64,000 nt of DNA from Corynebacterium guangdongense. Lineage in GTDB: Bacteria; Actinomycetota; Actinomycetes; Mycobacteriales; Mycobacteriaceae. The stretch covers positions 124,001 to 188,000 of the forward strand of contig NZ_CP047654.1 in NCBI RefSeq assembly GCF_030408915.1, given 5' to 3'. The translations under genes were made by a program, and so were the position numbers. This document shows positions 25,730 through 32,936 of this stretch, one piece after another (the stretch's first letter is position 1; every line of letters begins with the position of its first letter). A model generated the notes under the pieces. That model was given only the letters and a program-made list of their open reading frames with translations, searched no databases and was not told the origin of the DNA.

Positions 25730-25977
25730 CGGAGTCCTGAAAAAGCATACTCCGAGTGTCACTGATCATACGTAACTAACGCTGTGATTGTTATCGCTTC
25801 TTATGTGTGAATCCCCCGCCCGCTGATAACGGGGCGGTTTCCCTATGGTCAACATATGATCCGGCGGCCGATCTTTCCTTTTGTCTGAACAACAGATGAG
25901 AGACAATTGAAGTCAGTCAAGCAGGCCACCGCTTGATCGACACCTAAAGCTCTCAATCGGAGAAAGGAGTAGAAGCC

Positions 25978-26064
25978 ATGTTGTCATCTCTCTTGCTGAC
26001 CGTCTTCGTCGGCCTCGGGACCATTCTGTACAACGTGCTGGTGTTCCTCATCGGCCTCTTCTAG
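25978..26064 (+). CDS. 28-residue hydrophobic membrane peptide
   Basis: A very short gene missed by length cut-offs. ATG 25978 is preceded by a strong site AGAAAGGAG (25961-25969). The peptide starts MLSSLLLTVFVGLG and ends VLVFLIGLF; it has no charged residue and is long enough for one membrane helix. A perfect 10-bp-stem hairpin follows at 26082-26108, so it looks like a self-contained transcription unit. It faces away from dprE1 in a 460-bp space. It may be a small membrane regulator or envelope peptide; PorA/PorH-like channels are larger and different. Confidence 0.6.
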   Translation: MLSSLLLTVFVGLGTILYNVLVFLIGLF

Positions 26065-26081
26065 GATGGCGCACCGCCCCC

Positions 26082-26108
26082 GACCCGTCGCCCGCTTCGC
26101 GACGGGTC
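26082..26108 (+). terminator. Terminator hairpin after the 28-residue peptide gene
   Basis: GACCCGTCGC and GCGACGGGTC form a perfect 10-bp stem around a 7-nt loop, followed by a T-containing stretch (ACCTTTGTGT). It could also serve the convergent gene at 26141. Confidence 0.65.
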
Positions 26109-26140
26109 ACCTTTGTGTCTGAGGTCCGACACCCTGTCTT

Positions 26141-26386
26141 CTAATACAGGTCCATGATGTCACGAATCTCAGTGGGCAGCTCCTGCTCCGTGGTGATCGT
26201 CGCTCCACCCGACTCCTGGTGTTCACGCAAAAGCTCGTAGACGCGGGTGCGGTCCACCGAGTCCAGCAGCGGCAGCTCCTGCGCCATGAGCCGCACCATG
26301 AAGTCGCTCAGGGGAGCGGTGGTGAACTGGGCGGCCATGTGGGTTCCGTGCCGGACGTCCTCGGGGTCCTGTTCTTTTCTGCGCAT
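26141..26386 (-). CDS. Hypothetical small protein (81 aa)
   Basis: An 81-residue soluble, mostly helical, acidic protein starting MRRKEQDPED. I do not recognise it. The N-terminal start is uncertain: an internal Met at residue 17 (HMAAQFTTAP) is possible. It is convergent with the hydrophobic peptide unit and divergent from the membrane protein gene at 26426. Confidence 0.55.
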   Translation of the reverse strand: MRRKEQDPEDVRHGTHMAAQFTTAPLSDFMVRLMAQELPLLDSVDRTRVYELLREHQESGGATITTEQELPTEIRDIMDLY

Positions 26387-26425
26387 GCCTCCCAGGCTAG
26401 TCCAGTGCCCGTTAGACTCCTGGGC

Positions 26426-26878
26426 ATGGCCACGTCAGATACCGATTACTACGCCCTCGACGACACTCTCGCTGGTCGGCTCGCCCAGGCCGGACTTGCC
26501 GGCGCGATGATCGCCGTGCCCGATGTCATCCCGGTCGGCCGCGGCCGTCGCACACTGGCGCGCCTGGGGGTCGCCGCCGTCGGCGTCACCGCGGCCGCCC
26601 TCGCCAACTACGTCGACGAGGACCCGGACAACGATGATCCGGCGCGCCTCGTCGCGGAAATGGGCGCCGACAGCGTCGCCCGGACGTGGGCGCTGCTCGG
26701 AGCCGGCGGCGCCGCCTGGGCATTGGCCGCCCGCGGCGCCTCCTCCGCGGCCGGGCTGCTGCGGGCGGGCGGCGTCGAGAAGCCCTACCTGCTCCTCGGC
26801 ACCCTCGCGTCCGCCGGCGTCTTCGCCGTTTCCCAGCGCCAGCACCACGACACCGACCGCCGGAGCACCCATGTCTGA
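26426..26878 (+). CDS. Small membrane protein of unknown function
   Basis: A 150-residue protein with three or four Ala/Gly-rich hydrophobic segments separated by an acidic stretch (NYVDEDPDNDDP near residues 53-64). No family recognised. TAGACT (26413-26418) lies 7 nt before the ATG. It overlaps the start of the next gene by 8 nt, so the two are co-expressed. Confidence 0.65.
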   Translation: MATSDTDYYALDDTLAGRLAQAGLAGAMIAVPDVIPVGRGRRTLARLGVAAVGVTAAALANYVDEDPDNDDPARLVAEMGADSVARTWALLGAGGAAWALAARGASSAAGLLRAGGVEKPYLLLGTLASAGVFAVSQRQHHDTDRRSTHV

Positions 26879-27350
26879 GTCCCGCCCGATCCTCGCCGTC
26901 ACTGACCGCCGACCCGAACACACGGTCATCTGGCACGTCCAGACCGACCCCGGCGCCGCCGCCGTCCTTTCGGGAGCCTGGCTTGCCGACGCCGAGCAGA
27001 CCGAGACCCTGCTCACCGGCGCCGTCGAGCTCCCGGTCGGCAGTGACGCCCTGACCCGCATCCATGAGGCCATCGTCGCCGACCTCACCCGGTTGCGCGC
27101 GGCGGCCAAGGCCGCCAAGGAAGCCAAGCCCTCTCTGACCGTGCCCCGCTTCGAGGCCCCCGAGACCCCGGACCCCGCGTCGCTGCTGGACAGCTACCAC
27201 GGTGAGGAGGGTGCCGGGGAGGCATGGGCCCACGCCGTGGCCACCGCCCAGCTCGTCGACGCCTGGCGCGCCATCGAATCCCAGCGCCGCTCCCGCGCCT
27301 ACCTCGTCGAGGAATTCGGCGCCGAGCAGCGGCCGCTGCCGCTGGGATAA
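26871..27350 (+). CDS. Hypothetical soluble protein (159 aa)
   Basis: A 159-residue Ala-rich soluble protein with a lysine-rich helical segment (LRAAAKAAKEAKPS near residue 75) and a tryptophan-containing C-terminal half (GEAWAHAVATAQLVDAW). No family recognised. It starts inside the end of the preceding membrane protein gene, which suggests a functional pair. Confidence 0.65.
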   Translation: MSESRPILAVTDRRPEHTVIWHVQTDPGAAAVLSGAWLADAEQTETLLTGAVELPVGSDALTRIHEAIVADLTRLRAAAKAAKEAKPSLTVPRFEAPETPDPASLLDSYHGEEGAGEAWAHAVATAQLVDAWRAIESQRRSRAYLVEEFGAEQRPLPLG

Positions 27351-27390
27351 GGCCCGCGCCGGGAATCCGGAAATCGTTACGCTGGGGCCC

Positions 27391-28335
27391 ATGAGTTCCG
27401 GACGCCGCGACAGCGATGCGAGTCACACGGCTGAGGTCACCGACCTCGACGCCGTGCGGGCGCGGCGTGCCGCCACCCGGGCCTCGGCTCCGGAACCCCC
27501 CGCCCGGCATCCCCGCACCGTGATCCTCCACGTCAGCCACGTGCGCTCAGACGCGGAGGCGCACCGCCAGATCGGCGTCGACGATTCCCTCACGCTCAAG
27601 GATCTCTGCGCCGTCCTCGCCACCGCCTTCCGCCTCCCGCACCACGCCCCCTGGACCCTGCACGGCGAGAACCACCGGCTGCCCAGCGACAAGACCATCG
27701 CCGAGGTCCTCGGCCGCACCGGCTCCCGCATCGGCGTCCACTGGGGGCTGTGGCAGTTCCTCGTCGAGACCGTCGACTCCTGGCCCCGCGACGCCGGCAC
27801 CCCCTGGGCGTTGTGCATCGGCGGCTCCGGCGACTTCGCCGAGCAGCCCTTCGACATCACCGAGATCAACCGGGAACTCACCGGCGACACCGCCGCCGAC
27901 GCCATCCTCGCCACCACCCGGGCCGAGGTGAGCGACCTCATCGAACGCGCGCAGATCCACGACTTCATCCCGCTGCTGCAGGCCCTCGACCTGGCCCGTG
28001 ACACCGGCCTGTCCCGGTCGGTCCGCGACACGCTCGCGCAACTTCCGGTGGAGGAGGACCCCGCCGGCCGCGACGCCTTCTGGGTCTGCGCCCTCGCCCT
28101 GGGTTCGCTGGCCGATGAGGCCCTCGCCCACGACATCCTCGAGGGCACCATGCAGGCTCTGGGCTGGGTCAACGATGACGGCACGGCCCTGTCCGGCCAC
28201 GACGTCCGTGAGCTCTGCCTGGCCTCACTGCGGATCCTGGCCAGCGTCGGCGGCTACGGCGAGGAGGCGCTCCCGGCATTGGATCGACTGGACATTTACC
28301 GTCAGCTACTCGGTTCCGGCGGGGCCGCGGGGTAG
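27391..28335 (+). CDS. Plasmid pRiA4b ORF-3-like domain protein
   Basis: A 314-residue protein. After an Arg/Ala-rich N-terminus, residues about 35-175 resemble the pRiA4b ORF-3-like domain: VILHVSHVRSDAEAHRQIGV, then LTLKDLCAVLATAFRLP and W-x-L-H. The C-terminal half is helical and unassigned. The domain occurs in chromosomes as well as plasmids, so it is weak evidence of transfer. TACGCT (27378-27383) lies 7 nt before the ATG. Confidence 0.55.
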   Translation: MSSGRRDSDASHTAEVTDLDAVRARRAATRASAPEPPARHPRTVILHVSHVRSDAEAHRQIGVDDSLTLKDLCAVLATAFRLPHHAPWTLHGENHRLPSDKTIAEVLGRTGSRIGVHWGLWQFLVETVDSWPRDAGTPWALCIGGSGDFAEQPFDITEINRELTGDTAADAILATTRAEVSDLIERAQIHDFIPLLQALDLARDTGLSRSVRDTLAQLPVEEDPAGRDAFWVCALALGSLADEALAHDILEGTMQALGWVNDDGTALSGHDVRELCLASLRILASVGGYGEEALPALDRLDIYRQLLGSGGAAG

Positions 28336-28346
28336 GCTGGGCCGCT

Positions 28347-28814
28347 GTGACCGTTCACAACGCAGCCAAGGCCGACCGCGACCACTCCCTGAAACGACAG
28401 CTCACCAGCTTCATCGGAATCGGGATGTTCACCGCGCTCATCGACTGGGGCACCACCATGGCGCTGCAGTTTTTCGGCGTCCAGCGCGAACTGGCGAAGG
28501 TCGTCGGCTGGGTGTTCGGCACCCTGGCCGCCTACATGCTCAACTCGAAATACACGTTCAAGGCGAAGATCACCCCGAAGAAGGCCGTCGCCGTCTTCGT
28601 GCTCTACGCCAGCACCCTCGGCATCCAGGTCTTCCTCTACTGGGCGACCGACGCCCCCCTGCAGGCCCTCGGCCTCGGAGGAGTGGTCAAGGACACCATA
28701 GCCTTCGTCATCGCCCAGGGTGTGGCGACCGTCACGAACTTCGTGCTCCAGCGCACCGTCGTATTCAAGGATCGCAAGCCCACCCGAATCATCGAGGACG
28801 TGCGGCCGAGCTAG
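28347..28814 (+). CDS. GtrA-family membrane protein (Rv3789-like)
   Basis: A 155-residue protein with four membrane helices of the GtrA family (FIGIGMFTALIDWGTTMALQ, GWVFGTLAAYMLNSKYTF). Its closest functional match by context is Rv3789, linked to arabinan synthesis and proposed as an anchor or flippase for decaprenyl-phospho-arabinose. In mycobacteria it is next to dprE1; here it is 2.7 kb away on the opposite strand. TAGGCT (28333-28338) lies 8 nt before the GTG. Its end overlaps the CPBP gene by 26 nt in antisense. Confidence 0.82.
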   Translation: MTVHNAAKADRDHSLKRQLTSFIGIGMFTALIDWGTTMALQFFGVQRELAKVVGWVFGTLAAYMLNSKYTFKAKITPKKAVAVFVLYASTLGIQVFLYWATDAPLQALGLGGVVKDTIAFVIAQGVATVTNFVLQRTVVFKDRKPTRIIEDVRPS

Positions 28815-29547
28815 TCGGGGCCACTCGCAGCCTGTCCCGGACCCCCGCGCCGTAGAGCAGCCAACCGCCGTAGACGACCAGGACCACAGCGCCCGCGACC
28901 ACATGCACCACCCCGTCCGTCGGTCTCGCCAGCGCGGCCACGGCGTTGTAGAGGACATGCGCCACGATGACGGCGTGCAGGTTCCCGGTAGCCATCACCA
29001 CCAGGGTGAAGATCAGCCCGACGACCGTGGCGTTGACGATCTGCAGCGCCGTGTCCTCCGCGCCCTGCCCGATGAGGAGGCTGAATGCATGCCCGACGCC
29101 GAAGGTCAGCGCGCTGACCATTACGGCCCAGACCGGCCGGTTCTTCTGCAGCAGCGCCTGCAGCAGCATCCCGCGGAACAGTACCTCCTCGAGGAACCCC
29201 ACGAACAGGGCGTGGGCGAGGACGGCACCCACCACAGGGGCCGCCAGATCGGTGCGGAACCCGAAGGCGAGCGGCAGGGCCACCAGGAGAAGAAGCGGGA
29301 GGTGGAACCACACCCGCCGGGCGGGAACGTCGGCGGGGACGCCCAGCCCGATCCGCTTCCCGATGCCGGTGCGCCACAGGTAGAGGGCCAGGACGACGGC
29401 CAGGGCACCCAGTGGCGGCGCCGCCGACGCCTGGACGGACCACCCCAGGGCGAGTCCGATGTTGACCGCGGCCACGGAGAGGAGCAGGTAGAAGGTGAGC
29501 CAGAGAAAGAAGTGCCGGAGCTGATCACGTGCGAATAAGCGACTCAT
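28789..29547 (-). CDS. CPBP-family intramembrane glutamic endopeptidase
   Basis: A 252-residue membrane protein with the Abi/CPBP motifs: EE-x-x-x-R in GFLEEVLFRGMLLQ, F-x-x-x-H in TFGVGHAFSLL, and H-x-x-x-N in IVAHVLYNAVAAL. Eukaryotic Rce1 relatives process CAAX proteins; bacterial members are often linked to peptide processing or immunity. The target is unknown. ATG at 29547. Confidence 0.88.
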   Translation of the reverse strand: MSRLFARDQLRHFFLWLTFYLLLSVAAVNIGLALGWSVQASAAPPLGALAVVLALYLWRTGIGKRIGLGVPADVPARRVWFHLPLLLLVALPLAFGFRTDLAAPVVGAVLAHALFVGFLEEVLFRGMLLQALLQKNRPVWAVMVSALTFGVGHAFSLLIGQGAEDTALQIVNATVVGLIFTLVVMATGNLHAVIVAHVLYNAVAALARPTDGVVHVVAGAVVLVVYGGWLLYGAGVRDRLRVAPTSSAARPR

Positions 29548-29599
29548 GCGCTCATCACTGCCTTAGGTCAGGTGTGCATCTGGCCTCCAGCCTACGGCA

Positions 29600-30511
29600 C
29601 TAGGGCCGTCGGAAATCCTCGTTGGCGCCCCTTTTCAGGAGACGCAGCCAGCGCAGGAACTCCCGCGGATTCCTCCGCTGGACCAGGAAGAACCAGCCGA
29701 AGCGCGGGATCTCCTGCAGCGCCAGCTTCCGGTTGCCCGGCTGTGACAGCAGGTAGCCACGGTTGCGGTAGGTGAAGAAGCGCTTGAACTCACCCTCCGG
29801 GTACTGGGCGTGCATGCGTCCGCCCAGAATTGGCTTGAACTCGTCTGAACCGTCCGGGTGCAGATAGAAGGCGTCCAGCGCCGTGCCGTAGCGCAACCCG
29901 GACCTGCTCAGACGGCGGTGGTACTCGACCTCGTCGCCGCGGATGAACAGGCGGTAGTCGGGCACGCCGATGATCTCCGTGGCCTTCGCGCTGATCAGGG
30001 CGCCATTGAAGAGCGAGGCATAGTTCTCCAGGAAATCACCCGCCAGCTCCTCGACGCGCCGGTGCCAGGTCGCACCCTGGCGCAGCGGGAACGCGAGTTT
30101 CCCCGGGTCGTCGATATTGCACACGGTGGGGGAGACCTGGTGCAGCTTCCGTTCCACCGCCACCCGGTACTGGGTCGCGAGCGTGTCCTCGTCCGCCGGG
30201 CGGCCGTCGTCGTCGGCGCACCAGATCGCGTCCGCGCCCAGGGCCAGGGCGTGGAGGAAACCGTAGGCGAAGCCGCCCGCCCCGCCCAGGTTGGTGCGCG
30301 AGGGCAGGTAGACGCCCCGGTCACCGGCGATCTCCGCGACCAGGTCCCTGACTGTGTCGTCCGCCCCGTTGTCGACCACGATGATCCACTCGACCGGGTG
30401 GGTCTGCGCGGCCACGATCGCCAGCGAGTGGCGCAGCAGCTCCACCCGGTTGTGCGTGACGATGACCGCGGCGGTCGTGCCCGACGGATCCAGGTACGGA
30501 ATTTCACTCAT
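29600..30511 (-). CDS. glfT1: Galactofuranosyltransferase GlfT1
   Basis: A 303-residue GT2-family enzyme, nearly the length of M. tuberculosis GlfT1 (Rv3782, 304 aa), which starts galactan on the rhamnosyl linker. N-terminal AAVIVTHNRVELLRHSL, the acidic nucleotide-sugar motif WCADDDGRPADED and a later R-G-D-E-V-E-Y are visible. ATG 30511 is chosen because CACTAT (complement of 30519-30524) lies 7 nt upstream; the longer frame to 30622 would translate the 71-bp repeat and is rejected. It follows wzt on the same strand. Confidence 0.9.
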   Translation of the reverse strand: MSEIPYLDPSGTTAAVIVTHNRVELLRHSLAIVAAQTHPVEWIIVVDNGADDTVRDLVAEIAGDRGVYLPSRTNLGGAGGFAYGFLHALALGADAIWCADDDGRPADEDTLATQYRVAVERKLHQVSPTVCNIDDPGKLAFPLRQGATWHRRVEELAGDFLENYASLFNGALISAKATEIIGVPDYRLFIRGDEVEYHRRLSRSGLRYGTALDAFYLHPDGSDEFKPILGGRMHAQYPEGEFKRFFTYRNRGYLLSQPGNRKLALQEIPRFGWFFLVQRRNPREFLRWLRLLKRGANEDFRRP

Positions 30512-30553
30512 GTGGTTCATAGTGCCACCCGCGGCCGTATCCATGCGGTTGCG

Positions 30554-30624
30554 CGGTGCCCGATTCTGCATTCTGAAATTGGCGACCAGGGAAAACGTCC
30601 ACGTCGGTGCAGAATCGGGCACCG
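30554..30624. repeat. 71-bp dispersed inverted-repeat element, copy B (perfect arms)
   Basis: CGGTGCCCGATTCTGCA (30554-30570) and TGCAGAATCGGGCACCG (30608-30624) are perfect 17-bp inverted arms around a 37-nt interior. It lies 7 nt after the wzt stop codon (minus strand), between wzt and glfT1. Confidence 0.9.
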
Positions 30625-30631
30625 ACGCCCG

Positions 30632-31426
30632 TTAGGAATCCTCGTGCGCGAAGCGCTTCTGCAGCGAACGGATGTGCGCGCCGGCCTCCCTGCCCTCATA
30701 GGCCTCGACGACATCCTCGACCAGGCCAGCTTTCTTGACCTGGCCGTGGTCGATCCACAGGGCGGTGGTGCACAGCTGGGCGAGGAAGTCGTTGGAGTGG
30801 GAGGCGAAGACGAGGATGCCGGACTTCTTCACCATCTCCTGGAGGCGGACGCGAGCCTTGGCCATGAAGGCGGCGTCGACGGCGCCGATGCCCTCGTCGA
30901 GAAGCAGGATCTCCGGCTCGATCGAGGTGACCACGCCCAGGGCCAGGCGCACGCGCATGCCGGTGGAGTAGGTGCGCAGGGGCATGTCGAGGTAGCCGCC
31001 GAGCTCGGAGAAGTCGGCGATCTCCTCCATCTTGTCCTTCATCTGCTTGCGGGTCTGACCGAGGAAGAGCCCGCGGATGATGATGTTCTCGTAACCGGAG
31101 ATCTCCGGGTCCATGCCCACACCCAGGTCGAACACGGGGGCGACGCGGCCACGGACGTCGGCGACGCCGCGGGTCGGCTCATAGATGCCCGACAGCAGGC
31201 GCAGCAGCGTCGACTTGCCGGCGCCGTTGTGGCCGACGAGGCCGACACGGTCACCCTCACGCAGGTGCAGGTTGATGTCCTTGAGCGCCTCGACGACGAC
31301 GGTGTTCGCCTCGTTCTTGCCGATCGCGCCGCCCGCAGAAGAAAGTACGGCCTTCTTCAGCGAGCGGGATTTGGCGTCGAAGATGGGGAAGTCGACGCAG
31401 GCGTCGTATGTGTCAATAGAAACCAT
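30632..31426 (-). CDS. wzt: Galactan ABC exporter ATP-binding subunit (Wzt/RfbE-like)
   Basis: A 264-residue ABC ATPase. Walker A is GHNGAGKSTLL, the signature is YSTGMRVRLALG, Walker B is EILLLDEGIGAVD, and a switch histidine follows (FASHS). It matches Rv3781 by position and length and should power export of lipid-linked galactan with the neighbouring membrane subunit. No C-terminal carbohydrate-binding domain is present, so export need not depend on a chain-end cap. It starts 3 nt after the wzm stop. Confidence 0.92.
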   Translation of the reverse strand: MVSIDTYDACVDFPIFDAKSRSLKKAVLSSAGGAIGKNEANTVVVEALKDINLHLREGDRVGLVGHNGAGKSTLLRLLSGIYEPTRGVADVRGRVAPVFDLGVGMDPEISGYENIIIRGLFLGQTRKQMKDKMEEIADFSELGGYLDMPLRTYSTGMRVRLALGVVTSIEPEILLLDEGIGAVDAAFMAKARVRLQEMVKKSGILVFASHSNDFLAQLCTTALWIDHGQVKKAGLVEDVVEAYEGREAGAHIRSLQKRFAHEDS

Positions 31427-31429
31427 GAT

Positions 31430-32332
31430 TTACACCCAGTAACTGACGCGGAATCGCCACTGTCGCATGGCGATGAGCGTGATGATAATGCCGACGACGG
31501 TGCAGGCGAGCACGATGAGCCAGTGGTAGAGCTCAACGTGGTTGCCCAGCAGTGGGGCGCGGACGATTTCGAGGTAGTGGAACAGCGGGTTGATCTCGAC
31601 GATGCGTGCCTGTGCGGCGACCTCGCCGCCCTGCGCTTCGAGGGTCCGGGTGGTCCACACGATCGGGGTGACGTAGAACGCCAGCTGCACGAGCGCCTCG
31701 AGCAGCGGGGCGACGTCGCGGAAGCGGGTCGCCACCATGCCGAAGAACATGGCCACCCACACACCGTTGAGGATGAGCAGCAGCAGCGCCGGGAGCGCCA
31801 GCACAACTTCCCAGGTCAACGGGATGCCCAGGAGCGGAACCATCACCACCCAGATGATGATGTTGTGCAGGAAGAAGAGGAACTGCCGCCACACCAGACG
31901 GTAGACGTGCACGGACAGGGCGGAGGGCAGCTGCTTGATCAGGCCCTCGTTCTCGATGAAGACGTTGGCGCCGTCCTTGATGCAGCCGGAGATGAATCCC
32001 CAGACGATGAACCCGACCGTGACGTGCGGCAGGAATTCGCGCCACTCCATCTGGAACAGGAGGGCGTAGAGGAACCCCAGGGCCACGGCCATGACGCCGG
32101 TGGCGATCGTGATCCAGAACGGGCCCAGCGTGGATCGTCGGTAGCGCTGCTTGATGTCCTGCCAGCCGAGCTGCAGCCACAACTCGTACTGGCCGAATCC
32201 GCGTACGAGGTCGGCGAAAGCGGCCGTGAATGTCTTGGACCGGGACGCCGGGACCTGGTGGCCGGCGGTCGCCCCGGTCATCCGGGCGACGTCCGCCCGC
32301 AATTGTTCGGAGGATGACTGTTGCACGCTCAT
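31430..32332 (-). CDS. wzm: Galactan ABC exporter membrane subunit (Wzm-like)
   Basis: A 300-residue ABC-2 permease with a soluble N-terminus (to about residue 55), the amphipathic interface element LWLQLGWQDIKQRYRRSTLG, and six hydrophobic helices. It matches Rv3783 and pairs with the ATPase downstream to flip lipid-linked galactan. Its start is only 3 nt after the stop of the upstream lipoprotein gene, so lipoprotein, wzm and wzt form one operon. Confidence 0.92.
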   Translation of the reverse strand: MSVQQSSSEQLRADVARMTGATAGHQVPASRSKTFTAAFADLVRGFGQYELWLQLGWQDIKQRYRRSTLGPFWITIATGVMAVALGFLYALLFQMEWREFLPHVTVGFIVWGFISGCIKDGANVFIENEGLIKQLPSALSVHVYRLVWRQFLFFLHNIIIWVVMVPLLGIPLTWEVVLALPALLLLILNGVWVAMFFGMVATRFRDVAPLLEALVQLAFYVTPIVWTTRTLEAQGGEVAAQARIVEINPLFHYLEIVRAPLLGNHVELYHWLIVLACTVVGIIITLIAMRQWRFRVSYWV

Positions 32333-32335
32333 AGC

Positions 32336-32761
32336 CTATCCCGCCGGTTCCTCCGGTTCCGATTGCGACGGGCTCGGCTTCGGGTCGGTGGACGGGTCGG
32401 TGGACGGTTCGAGGAGCAGATACCAGCCGTCCTCCCGCTCCTCGCACCTTTCCTCGGCGTGGGCCTCGCAGACCTGTTCGTCGGGGTAGGGGCCGAAGAG
32501 GCGGGCGTCGGAAAGCTCGGTGGCGGCGGGGTCGCCGATGGCCCAGCGGGTCGCGGTGGCGGTGACGGTCGTCTCGGCGACGGTCGCCGTCACCGTTGCG
32601 GTGACCGTGCGGCCTTCGCTGAGGGTCTCGGTGGCCGGGGCCGGGGCGGTGACTGTGGCGGTCGGTGACTCCGCGTCGCGGAGGTGGTCCGGGACGGTGC
32701 AGGAGGTGAGCGTGCCTGCCAGCACGGCGCTGAGGGCGAGTGCGCGCAGGGGTCGGGTCAC
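32336..32761 (-). CDS. Small Thr/Val-rich lipoprotein preceding wzm-wzt
   Basis: A 141-residue predicted lipoprotein: start GTG 32761 (VTRPLRALALSAVLAGTL), lipobox L-T-S-C with Cys at residue 21. The mature part has a Thr/Val/Ala-rich stretch (TVTATVTATVAETTVTATAT) and a C-terminal globular piece with two cysteines (EQVCEAHAEERC), ending in a Pro/Ser/Asp tail. The longer frame from 32839 would bury the signal peptide and is rejected. GGAG lies about 6 nt before the start. I do not recognise the family; coupling to wzm suggests a role in galactan export or cell-wall assembly. Confidence 0.7.
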   Translation of the reverse strand: MTRPLRALALSAVLAGTLTSCTVPDHLRDAESPTATVTAPAPATETLSEGRTVTATVTATVAETTVTATATRWAIGDPAATELSDARLFGPYPDEQVCEAHAEERCEEREDGWYLLLEPSTDPSTDPKPSPSQSEPEEPAG

Positions 32762-32936
32762 GTCGGCTCCAATCGGGTCTCTGGGCGTGCTGCCAGCATA
32801 AACCAGGGTGCGTCCCGGCAAGCGTCGGCTGTGGCGCAAGTGAATGGGCTATTCTCATGGGTCTGCGTAAGATTCTTCGGACGTGCATACTTGGAGCAGA
32901 AGTATGGGACCTCGGACAGGTGAAAGGGGTGTGCCG

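Noticed and set aside
27391..28335. Integrated plasmid suggested by the pRiA4b ORF-3-like domain
   Set aside because: No replication, partition or mobilisation genes; the domain is also common in chromosomes.
30512..30622. N-terminal extension of GlfT1 starting in the 71-bp repeat (MPDSAPTW...)
   Set aside because: The extension translates the repeat arm; similar MPDSA starts appear at the other copies in unrelated frames, and a -10 box lies 7 nt before ATG 30511.
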